A stretch of 27,770 nucleotides of DNA from Cytauxzoon felis. Taxonomy: Eukaryota; Apicomplexa; Aconoidasida; Piroplasmida; Theileriidae. The notes below the pieces were generated by a model. It did no database searches, was not told the DNA's origin, and saw only the letters and a program-made list of their open reading frames with translations. The stretch spans positions 1 through 27,770 of the forward strand of contig JAIQCW010000119.1 in the NCBI GenBank assembly GCA_020283715.1. Reading direction: 5' to 3'. The position numbers and the translations under genes were made by a program. This document shows, piece by piece, positions 18,384 to 26,577 of the stretch (within the stretch, counting starts at the first letter, position 1; the number at the start of each line of letters is the position of its first letter).

Positions 18384-19661
18384 ATGTCAAAATTGAAGGT
18401 GCCGTTATGTAAATTACGTAAGCGTGAAAAGAATGTTGATATGAATGAGGATGATTTATCTGCTGGTGATATATTGGTTGATGAGTCTGATAATGAATTA
18501 AGATTGGATGAACCCGTAGCTGATCTACGTGAAGCGGAGGGGGAGGTAAAAGGAGGAGCTGTCTGCAAGACGACCTCAGGTGGAGAAGGTCATCATGGTG
18601 ACTGGGAAGGTAGAACTTTAACTTCGGGTGGAGGAGCTGTCTTTAAGTCGACATCTGGTACAAATGTTGATGATACATTGGGTGTTGTTGGATCTAGTGT
18701 AGAATTAGAATCGAATATGGATGGTATGATTACAGATGAGATGATAGAAGATGATGATGATGAAGAGATTATAAATATGGATGATGATATGAAATATAAT
18801 GAGACATTAATATCATTAATATCAAAGATGCGTACAAGAAGTATAAATATAGAGAGTATAAGAAGTATGACATTAACATTAGATAATTTAAGTAATGATT
18901 TGACAACATTTCAAACATATTGTACAAATCGTTTAAATGATTTATTAAAAGATAATAATTTATCTAGAAAATGTATAGAAATTGTAGCACCATTATGCAG
19001 TAGTAATAAATTAATAGAATGTGAATCATTAAATAATTTATTAACAACAACATCATCATCAGATGATTGTTTAATAGATAATAATGAATTAAGATTAGAA
19101 GATGATAAGAAGAAAGAAAATGATTATCCAACATTACCAACGGGTATAAAATTTATTGATGATATAAATAATTTATTAGATTTATGGAATGATAATAAAT
19201 TATTACAATTTAATTTATATAAATTATTTAATTTATCAGCATTATTAAAATTATTAGGTGATCCTACTTGTGTTGATATTATTAATAATCTTGGTGGTAA
19301 AAAATTATTATCATTACCAGATGAAAAAAAATGGATACAAATATTACAAGAATTTAATACTAATAATAATAATAATAATTTATATAAAAATATATTACCA
19401 TTTATACCAAATAAAAATTTTAAATCATATTGTAATACTAAATTAATTAATTTACCTAAAATTGATATTAATACAACACAAAATTATACATTTAAATTAT
19501 ATTGGACTTATACTAATAATTGGCTCAATAAATTCTATGGACTCTCTATCAAAACCAATTATAAATTCCTTGAACCCACCAAAAAATGGTTCGTCAATCT
19601 TGAACATCAATCACAACAACTATTACTCAAACTCTCTAAATCACTCTGCTCTACACATTAA
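18384..19661 (+). CDS. unknown 425-aa protein with repeat-derived insert in frame
   Basis: A single open frame of 425 codons, no family recognised. The N-terminus is basic (LRKREKN), then acidic. Residues about 43-93 are modular-repeat sequence read in frame ([12 protein letters not shown], then GGAVCKTTSGG). A Asp/Glu-rich block follows (IEDDDDEEIINMDDD, about 121-135). The C-terminal 290 residues are rich in Leu, Asn and Lys, look mostly helical, and include a poly-Asn run. The end (YWTYTNNWLNKFYGL and TKKWFVNLEH) is aromatic-rich. There is no signal peptide or TM segment, so a nuclear or cytosolic protein is likely. The codon use of the C-terminal half matches the housekeeping genes, arguing for a real gene. 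The insert could be a retained or unannotated intron, but it contains no stop and keeps frame. PA28 lies 198 bp upstream on the same strand. Confidence 0.65.
   Translation: MSKLKVPLCKLRKREKNVDMNEDDLSAGDILVDESDNELRLDEPVADLREAEGEVKGGAVCKTTSGGEGHHGDWEGRTLTSGGGAVFKSTSGTNVDDTLGVVGSSVELESNMDGMITDEMIEDDDDEEIINMDDDMKYNETLISLISKMRTRSINIESIRSMTLTLDNLSNDLTTFQTYCTNRLNDLLKDNNLSRKCIEIVAPLCSSNKLIECESLNNLLTTTSSSDDCLIDNNELRLEDDKKKENDYPTLPTGIKFIDDINNLLDLWNDNKLLQFNLYKLFNLSALLKLLGDPTCVDIINNLGGKKLLSLPDEKKWIQILQEFNTNNNNNNLYKNILPFIPNKNFKSYCNTKLINLPKIDINTTQNYTFKLYWTYTNNWLNKFYGLSIKTNYKFLEPTKKWFVNLEHQSQQLLLKLSKSLCSTH
18508..18662 (+). repeat. modular repeat inside the 425-codon ORF
   Basis: CCCGTAGCTGATCTACGTGA core, GGAGGTAAAAGGAGG spacer, AGCTGTCTGCAAGACG box and ACCTCAGGTGGAG, followed by a second diverged AGCTGTCTTTAAGTCG box. 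Orientation is such that the core reads [10 protein letters not shown]. Confidence 0.9.
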
Positions 19662-19724
19662 ATACACATCGCCACCCTATTCTAATCTCATTTAATTCTA
19701 AATACTTTCTATGCTATATACATT

Positions 19725-19877
19725 CACCTGAAGTTACATCACTGCCTTCTCTTTTCCACTCGCCGCTCCACCTGAGGTCATATCCTTGTCTTGCAAACAG
19801 CTTCTCTATTTACTTCCCCTTCCAGCTCCCGTAGATCGCTTCCAGGTTCCACTCGAGGTCCAGTACTACACTTCATT
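19725..19877. repeat. modular repeat units, intergenic
   Basis: CACCTGAAGT, CCACTCGCCGCTCCACCTGAGG, a GTCTTGCAAACAGCTTC box and an AGCTCCCGTAGATCGCTTCC core leading to CCACTCGAGGTCC. Confidence 0.88.
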
Positions 19878-20142
19878 CCACTTGAGGTTAATTACTTATC
19901 TCGGCGAGATATGTCGAAGGTAGTGGTTTTCACATAGATGGAGATATCTCAATGAATATAAATTGGAATGAAGGAAGGATGAGTAAATCCAATACAATCA
20001 TCAAGGTCCTCTTCAATGAAGTATTGAGATTAGAAATTCATCCAATATTCATTCCACAATATTCAGTAGTTTCCCTAGAAATTCAGATTTTCCTTCAAAT
20101 TTTGGATGTAAAAATGAAGTTGGTGAAATTAGACCTCAGGTG
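19878..20142 (-). repeat. 270-bp companion element, inverted copy
   Basis: Bounded by CCACTTGAGGT and ACCTCAGGTG. Carries the ATCTCGGCGAGAT palindrome, GATATCTCAATGAATAT, CTTCAATGAAGTATTGAG, ATCCAATATTCATTCC and a reversed TAGTTTCCCTAGAAAT. The plus ORF at 19952-20143 is this element read through and resembles the minus ORF in the 8868 copy, as expected for one element in two orientations. Confidence 0.88.
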
Positions 20143-20425
20143 AAGAGTAGCTGGATTGTAACCGCAGGTGGACTACCCGTAGCTGATCTCAGGGAAGCGA
20201 AGGGAGAGGTAGATAAGAGAGCCTCCACGGCGAGTGGAAGAGGTGGAGTTAGTGATGTAACCTCAGGTGGAAAACCCGAGAACGATCTACGGGAGTTTGA
20301 GGGGGAAGTAAATAGAGGAAGCTGACGGCAGGATGGACCTCAAGTAGAGAAGGCACCACGCCTAGTGGAAAGACCTCAGGTGGAGCTGAAGGTAGTGATG
20401 TAACCTCAGGTGGAATGGGGGTTAT
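20143..20425. repeat. modular repeat units, intergenic
   Basis: Three consecutive cores: CCCGTAGCTGATCTCAGGG, CCCGAGAACGATCTACGGG and a box-only tail. They are interleaved with GCCTCCACGGCGAGTGG, AGCTGACGGCAGGATGG, CACCACGCCTAGTGG and three ACCTCAGGTGGA boundaries. Confidence 0.9.
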
Positions 20426-20554
20426 GGGGATATTAAACCTCACAATAATAATTTACCCCATAGATCTCCCATAATATTGTTAACTGTAGGGATAAAATTA
20501 TGGTGTAATAGTGATTGGTTCAAATGAATTTCATCATTATCAAATAAACTAGCT

Positions 20555-20645
20555 AAGAATATACAATGAATAGTTAATGAATTATACATTTCAATACTTC
20601 ATTAAAGAGGAATTTGATGATTATTTAATATAATCATCCTTCCTT
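20555..20645 (+). repeat. remnant of the 270-bp companion element
   Basis: CAATACTTCATTAAAGAGGA and TTTGATGATTATTTAATATAA resemble the middle of the copies at 8868 and 23478. No terminal inverted repeats remain. Confidence 0.5.
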
Positions 20646-20678
20646 TGTGGTATCTTATCGTGATTAGTTATAAGTATT

Positions 20679-22637
20679 TCATTCGAAACTTAGAATAGAC
20701 TCTCTGATATCTGTAGTAAATGATAATCGCATAGTAGTTTTTGCATTTGCAAGTGATTCGCGGATCCAATAGAATAAGGACTCTAAAAGTGTTTTATTTT
20801 TTGTAGGCCAATCTAAAAAATCAGATTTTTTATATGCTTTAAGATAACCATCACCTAATGGTAATATTATATTCATAACAGATAGGGTTAACATGTATGT
20901 AAATGATGTTAGAAATCAATTATATTCTGCTTTGCCCTGTTTACTTACAGAAGCATAACCTACACCTTTACATACATCTTTACATAATACAAATATTATA
21001 GTCATGGCATAGACTGATAATTTATTACCCTTTATACTCATGGCAAATTCTGACTTGTAATAATGTAGGCACATTATGGATAAAAATATAATACCAATAT
21101 AAGGTATGTAGAATAACCATGTTAAATGCCAATATTTATTGTTACCAACCCATTTAACATTAGGTCCTATACGATATTCGCATAAAAAGATGATTAATAA
21201 TGCAGGGAATATTGATAGTAAGAGTATAATCAAATCAAGTGTGTACGCGTCATTGATATTTAGAAATTCGTACGGTAAAACTGAAGGATAAATGAAGAAT
21301 AATAAACCAACTGTAAGTACACACAATAATATAGGAGACCATACAGCTGGATATTCAAACAAATCCACATAACAGCTACGTTCCGGTTGAGGCGGTGGTG
21401 TAGTGTGTTCACCATTCTTGTGAAACTCAGGTCCATTTGGTGTAGTTGCTCCTTGAGTTGTAGAACCCTGTAGTGTAGTTTGATGTACTTCAGTAGAATA
21501 TTGTGTATGTCCATGACTTGTAACCTCTGTAGTCATGTTAGTGCGATGTGTAGAAACTGCATTATTTGTAGACGTTTGATGTGTAGCGTTGGTACTATTG
21601 TGAGTAGACCTGTGATTTGTAGGTGAAGGATCTGTAACATCTGTTGTAGACGTTGAAGTAGTCTTCTTTTCTGATGTAGTTTCAACTTTACCAATTGTAC
21701 TATTAGCTGATGCTGTAACAACTACATCAGAATTAGTAGTTGACACATTTCCATCACCTTTTTGACTAGAAGTTTCAGGAGGTGTTGTAACAACAGTGCT
21801 AGTAGTAGCGGTAGGTGGTGGTGAGATAGGAGAAGGTGAAGGGGGTGCGGGTAATGTGGGTGTAGATGATGTATTTCCACCAGCAGTCGTATTTGCATTC
21901 GTCGATAAACCATCAACTCTCGTCGTATTTGAATCCTCCATAGTTGTACTCACTTCACGTCGTCCACGAGATACTTCCCTCATCTTCCCACTATCCTCCA
22001 CGGTAATATCACAAACAAGACCTCCATGAGTGACAACCCATAGTACTGCCGTTATAAAAGTCAGAAATGTAACAAGCATTAGCTGCCCGGTTACAATATA
22101 CAATTCGATGTTTACACCTTCCATAGAATTATAAATCTTTATGAAAATAAAATGATATAATGATGTAACAAGGCCAGAACAAGGTATTCCAGCATTATTA
22201 TAAGCTGCATTTTGTGAATCGACATCCATAGAGAATGATTGATTACATCCATGTATAAATGAGAAGAAGATAATACACCAATAATAAAAGGTTAGATAAC
22301 CAAGCTCACCACCGATAACATATGAAATTAATAACATACATGAACAGATAAACATTAAGAAATTTGTTATTACAGAAAGGGCTTTTGCTATACATTTATT
22401 ATTTGATGTAAATAATATTACTACATTAGCTAAAATAGTACCTAAAAATCCTGCCATTTCCATAGGACTATGTAATTGATTTATAAATAATCCAACCATT
22501 TTGGATGGTAAACGAAATCTTCTTACAGCATATTTTGCACATGATAATACTATTCTTAATGGCATTAATATAGTTAGGCCTACCATAAACATGGAAAGCT
22601 TCTTTAATATAGTATTATTATATGTCTCATTCTTCAT
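20679..22637 (-). pseudogene. 11-TM ENT-like membrane protein with in-frame TGA
   Basis: The ATG at 22637 opens a 573-codon frame ending in TGA at 20916-20918. The same frame then continues for 78 codons to the stop at 20679. Six hydrophobic segments precede and five follow a large central loop of about 200 residues that is extremely Thr/Ser/Pro-rich. That 6 + loop + 5 topology is the equilibrative nucleoside transporter (SLC29) layout. The last TM (FTYMLTLSVMNIIL) lies beyond the TGA. The TGA follows KAEYN, and a TGG-to-TGA change (Trp) would explain it. WHLTWLFYIPYIGII resembles [13 protein letters not shown] of the array at 12.2-13.2 kb, so a distant family link is possible. Transport activity is unproven. 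It may be a young pseudogene, be read through, or function as a ten-TM protein. It is flanked by repeat clusters on both sides. Confidence 0.65.
20916..20918 (-). other. in-frame TGA before the last TM segment
   Basis: The stop interrupts one continuous reading frame (573 codons before, 78 after), and conserved-looking hydrophobic TM sequence resumes within a few codons. Confidence 0.85.
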
Positions 22638-23340
22638 TAGAACTAAAAAATATTACAACTATAAATAAATAAAATAATGTAAATACAAGTTAATCTATAC
22701 TAAATTATTATATTATACATGAAATTTTTTTAATAATTTTATAATCGTTACTACTGCAACAATAGACATCTCCACCTCAACTTCAATATTATAAACCCGT
22801 ATAAATTATAAATATTGGGTAATTCATTTAAAGATCTAGTGATTTCTACATTGAATACAACATTTAAAATATATAAATGATGTATATAATGTGGACTTTG
22901 TAGTACTTGTAAAAAATTTTTACTGTATCAAAAGTTTTTCAAACAATACATCAACTATAAGAAAACATGTCCAAATGTTGTATTTATATATAAAAAACTT
23001 CATATATTCTTGAATAATATAATGATTTATCTAATTGTATAGTAATTAATCTTCAATAAAAGGGTAAGATGATTTAATGAATTATTACGTTGGGGTCTAT
23101 CATATCGATGATACAAATTTTAAGATCCTATTATTTCTATTAAAAAATATCAATAGATCTATAATATATAACTTACCAATAATTATAATAACAAATTAAA
23201 TCACATGTTTCAATCAAATTAAATGATACATGCAATAAATTTGTCCAAGTATATTAGAAGCGTCTATACCAATATATACCGTATCTCCAACTCACCATTA
23301 TAAATGATTTCCAACTGAAATTATCTTGCAGATGACTCTG
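22638..23340. other. AT-rich intergenic region
   Basis: About 700 bp of low-complexity AT-rich sequence upstream of the ENT-like gene. No repeat module, tRNA or convincing ORF is seen; it presumably holds that gene's promoter and 5' UTR. Confidence 0.5.
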
Positions 23341-23344
23341 TACC

Positions 23345-23477
23345 TGTGGTTACAACATCTGTTCCACTCGCCTATACCTGAGGTCTATCCTGCCGTCAGC
23401 TTCTCCACTCGAGGTCGTCTTGCAGACAGCTCTTCTATTCACTTCCCCCTTCGCTTCCCCGAGATCAGCTACGGGTT
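23345..23477. repeat. modular repeat units, intergenic
   Basis: A TCCTGCCGTCAGCTTC box, CCACTCGAGGT, a CGTCTTGCAGACAGCTC box, a TTCACTTCCCCC spacer and a CCCCGAGATCAGCTACGGG core. Confidence 0.9.
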
Positions 23478-23751
23478 CCACTTGAGGTCCAATCACTGTC
23501 TTCAACTAGTTCATTTTTACTCCCAAAATTTGAAAGAATTTCATCATTTCTGGGGAAACTACTGAAGATATCATAATGAATATTAAATGAATTTCTGATG
23601 TCAATACCTCATTGAAAAGGAATTTGATGATTGTATTTAATATACTCATCCTCACTTCATTCTCATTTATATTCATTGAGATATCCTTCCAAACATGAAT
23701 TCCGTCACTTTAGACGTATCTCTTCGAAATAAGGTTTATAACCTCAGGTGG
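23478..23751 (+). repeat. 270-bp companion element, intergenic copy
   Basis: Complete, from CCACTTGAGGTCC to ACCTCAGGTGG. Contains TCTGGGGAAACTACTGA, CCTCATTGAAAAGGAATTTG, TTCATTGAGATATC and ATCTCTTCGAAAT in the same order as 8868-9142. Confidence 0.9.
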
Positions 23752-23905
23752 AACCCGAGAACGATCTCAGGGAGTTTGAGGGGGAAGTAAATAGAAGAGC
23801 TCTCTGCAGGAGAATGCGAGGATGTAACCTCAAGTGGAGAGCTGTCTGCAAGACGAAGAGAGTTGGATTGGACCTCAGATGGAGCGGCATGACGAGTATG
23901 ATTGA
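23752..23905. repeat. modular repeat units, intergenic
   Basis: CCCGAGAACGATCTCAGGG core with the AAC/GTT-closed loop, GGGGGAAGTAAATAGAAG spacer, an AGCTCTCTGCAGGAG box, ACCTCAAGTGG, then AGCTGTCTGCAAGACG and GAGTTGGATTGGACCTC. Confidence 0.9.
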
Positions 23906-23948
23906 GTATATATGGAATTGGTATGAATGGATGATATTTAGATAGAAA

Positions 23949-24656
23949 TTAATTATGATTGAATAAGCTTGGGAACCAATAATAAGTAATATTATTATAA
24001 AAATCGATCCAGATGATTTGTTGTATAATTAATTGATTGATTAGATTAATAGTATGTTGTATATTCCAATTATATTCATTAATAATATCATTTAAAGTAA
24101 TACCTCTATTTAATTTAATAGATAGATTAAGACATTGTTGTAATTCATAATTAAAATTAATATTAGTAGTAATAATAAAATTATTATTATAAATATAAAT
24201 ACAATTATTACCAAATATTTTACATTGATTAATAGAAAAAATTATATCATTTTTAGTAATTTTATGATTTAAATTTAACATATCTATTAAATCTAATATA
24301 TTTATAATACCACCATTAATATATTTAGTTTTTATAGTTAAATCTATTATTCTTACTATTAATTCATTATAAAATTTTTTTAATCCTAATGATCTTGACC
24401 AATAATTATTTATATTTGATAATAAATCTATACCTAATACATCACACATTTCTATAAATTTTATACGTAATATTGGATCTTCATTTATTAATCTTTTATA
24501 TTTTTTAGAAAAATCTTCTAATGATTTTTTTAATTCTATTATTATATCATTATATAATTCTAATTTATCTTTATTTAATTCTTCTGATACTTTATTTATT
24601 CTCTCTTTATCTCTTTTATTATTTAATATACGTGAATAACCTATACCCCTCTTCAT
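23949..24656 (-). CDS. ESCRT-II subunit VPS22 (SNF8/EAP30)
   Basis: A single-exon 235-aa frame; homologues are about 250 aa. The N-terminus MKRGIGYSRI parallels the RRGVGL start of the family, followed by a charged helix (about 10-60). The conserved DPILRIKFIEMCDVLGIDLL (60-79) and the YWSRSLGLKKFYNEL and NGGII segments lead into two winged-helix domains. The protein ends at a short WFPSLF motif, matching the family's HYWLPALF end. It would pair with VPS25 and VPS36 in ESCRT-II for multivesicular-body sorting. Its ATG overlaps the stop codon of the upstream uL16m gene by an ATGA tetranucleotide, which is unusual for a nuclear gene. Codon use is strongly AT-biased. Confidence 0.85.
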   Translation of the reverse strand: MKRGIGYSRILNNKRDKERINKVSEELNKDKLELYNDIIIELKKSLEDFSKKYKRLINEDPILRIKFIEMCDVLGIDLLSNINNYWSRSLGLKKFYNELIVRIIDLTIKTKYINGGIINILDLIDMLNLNHKITKNDIIFSINQCKIFGNNCIYIYNNNFIITTNINFNYELQQCLNLSIKLNRGITLNDIINEYNWNIQHTINLINQLIIQQIIWIDFYNNITYYWFPSLFNHN

Positions 24657-25580
24657 ATTATATAACGTTCTCTTAATAAATTCCTCTTCTTCTCAATATC
24701 TAATTTCAATTTTCTATCCGTCTTCTCTATTATATTATCAATCTTAAAATTATTCTGCTGAGATCTATATGTACATACTACAGGTATATTCGATACTACA
24801 CGCTCAAATACAGAAAATATCGGCAACTCATTAAATAAAAATGGACTCAATTGTGGTAAACGTACTATAGGATAACCTATAAATATATAATATATATCAT
24901 TAAAACATCTCCACCTGAGGTTACAATCCACCTTTCGTTCCACTTGAGGTCCAATCCAACTCCTCTTCGTCTTGCAGACAGCTCTTCTAATTACATATCT
25001 CTAAAGAGTAGAGCCACTCCCGGAGATCGTGGCGGAGGAGGTAGTGATTCGAGTGTAGTTAATACTGGACCTCAAGTGGAAGTGAAATACCTGGAAGCGA
25101 TCTATGGGAGCTGGAAGGGGAAGTAATTAGAAGAGCTGACGGCAGGATGGACCTCAGGTGCAGAGCTCCATGCAATGGGAATGAGAGGTGGATTGTAACC
25201 TCGAGTGGAATGTGTAGTAGAGGTTAGAAGATGTGTTAGGTTGTAATATATTATATTTATATATTTGTATAATCATACCTGCTGGAATTCTGGCTACGTG
25301 ATGATGTATTTTGCCTTTTCCTTGTCCCATTTTAACCCCGTCTGGTTTTTTGGTGACGGGGTAAGTGGCATACGCGTCTAATATGAATTCACAATGTTTT
25401 TTTTAATATTCTCTTCAAAGCTAGACGTAATTTTTCAATTGATTCAGATTTAATACGTCTAGGTGTTAATGTTACTAAACATTTGCCTAGAAATATTTTA
25501 GGTTCTGTTAATGGTACTATTCTTCCTTTAGGTGCTTTATGTTGTATTGGCAATGGTAATTTATAAAAAGTAGGAGGCAT
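24653..25580 (-). CDS. mitochondrial ribosomal protein uL16 (L16-like)
   Basis: Two exons: 25580-25279 and 24876-24653, about 174 aa if one base of an A run is discounted. Exon 1 has GKCLVTLTPRRIKSESIEKL, like the LxPGxITARQIEAxRRA block of bacterial L16. Exon 1 also has YPVTKKPDGVKMGQGKGK and HHHVARIPAG, which carry the L16 signature PVTKKPxxVRMGxGKG. Between these blocks the frame changes at an 8-A run on the coding strand (25397-25404 on the plus strand); one A fewer keeps the conserved frame. Exon 2 (GYPIVRLPQLSPF to ERVVSNIPVVCTYRS) completes the domain and adds about 34 charged residues. A role in the large mitoribosomal subunit is inferred from the family. The intron (25278-24877, 402 bp) holds one foldback repeat. 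Confidence 0.75.
24905..25215. repeat. foldback repeat cluster in uL16m intron
   Basis: Arms 24911-24933 and 25186-25208 are inverted complements with 21 of 23 positions matching. The interior carries CGTCTTGCAGACAGCTC, CTCTAAAGAG with CCACTCCCGGAGATCGTGGC, CCTGGAAGCGATCTATGGGA, and AGCTGACGGCAGGATGG. Confidence 0.92.
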
Positions 25581-25746
25581 AATATATATTTATATACATA
25601 AAGAGTATATTTATACATTAATGTGTATAAAATTAGTAAGTTCACAAATAAATATAATTGATATTTTATAAAAATATATACTTCAATGAAATTATTATAA
25701 TTTATTTTACATTTTGTAATATGTGTTGTATAAAGTATGAAAAACT

Positions 25747-25819
25747 TAACGACGACGGGACTCGAACCCGCAACCTTCGGTTCCGTAGACCGACGCCATA
25801 TCCATTAGGCCACGCCGTC
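25747..25819 (-). tRNA. tRNA-Arg (ACG)
   Basis: A 73-nt cloverleaf on the minus strand. Acceptor GACGGCG pairs with CGTCGTT (two G-T pairs), D arm GCC/GGC, anticodon loop CTACGGA giving ACG, T arm GCGGG TTCGAGT CCCGT. No intron. Apart from four positions (anticodon base 34 and acceptor-arm bases) it is identical to the tRNA at 26113-26185. Confidence 0.95.
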
Positions 25820-26112
25820 TCTCAGGGTGGAAAAAATATTTAATTTATATAGTGATGAAATGTATAAAATAATACGCGATGTAAGAATAATGATAAATTT
25901 TTAAATTTTATGAATCTTAAATTAATTTGTGGTGTTTTTTATCTTGAAATTTAATTCTCTAAATTATGTAATAATATTAATATTCCAAATTTGAATAGAA
26001 TCTTGATATATTTATTAATGTACTAAATGAATATCATCAATTAATAATTTATACACCACTATAGTATTAGTACTAACATCATCTTAGGTTAAAAATTCTG
26101 CTCCGAAAATGG

Positions 26113-26185
26113 AGCGGCGTGGCCTAATGGATATGGCGTCGGTCTTCGGAACCGAAGGTTGCGGGTTCGAGTCCCGTCGTCGCTA
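26113..26185 (+). tRNA. tRNA-Arg (TCG)
   Basis: A 73-nt cloverleaf. Acceptor AGCGGCG pairs with CGTCGCT, discriminator A; D arm GCC/GGC; anticodon loop CTTCGGA giving TCG; T arm GCGGG TTCGAGT CCCGT. No intron. It lies about 290 bp from, and divergent to, the near-identical tRNA-Arg(ACG). Confidence 0.95.
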
Positions 26186-26344
26186 TGTGAAAGAGGATCA
26201 TTTATTAAGTGAAAATAAGCTTTATATTATCATAAATAATTATTATTTATACATTTAATTTTATAAATGTGAACAGTAACCACAAGAATCCACCAAAAGA
26301 TTCATATCCATTTCCATCTCGTCTATACAGTTTGTCTTCTACTA

Positions 26345-26560
26345 CACATTCCACCTGAGGTCCAATCACTATCATCTCCAACATCTCCTCGACCTGCCGT
26401 CAGCTCTTCCCTTTATCTCCCCCTCCGCTTCCCTGAGATCAGCTGCGGGTTCCACTTGAGGTCATGTACTAACTTCTGCCACGATCTCCGGGAGTGTCAT
26501 TACCGTTTACGGGGAAATAAATAGAAGAGGCTCCACGCCTAGTGGAACGGTGGTAAAAGA
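26345..26560. repeat. modular repeat cluster, intergenic
   Basis: CCACCTGAGGTCC, CCTGCCGTCAGCTC, CCCTGAGATCAGCTGCGGG, CCACTTGAGGT, GCCACGATCTCCGGGAGTG joined to the hairpin variant CCGTTTACGG, and GGCTCCACGCCTAGTGG. Confidence 0.9.
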
Positions 26561-26577
26561 ATTTGGTTGGAGAAGAC

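Noticed and set aside
21260..22029. Several ORFs overlapping the Thr-rich loop of the ENT-like gene
   Set aside because: They are low-complexity shadow frames of the biased ACN-rich coding sequence.
5445..22637. Stop-codon reassignment, suggested by in-frame TAG, TGA and TAA in several long frames
   Set aside because: All three codons also end well-supported genes here (TAA for CTP synthase and SSB, TGA for PA28, primase and the Arf-like gene). The internal stops occur only in variable-family genes.
25325..25361. GC-rich inverted repeat (CCCCGTC and GACGGGG) as a terminator or regulatory hairpin
   Set aside because: It lies inside the PVTKKPDGVKMG coding block of uL16m and is explained by the conserved amino acids.
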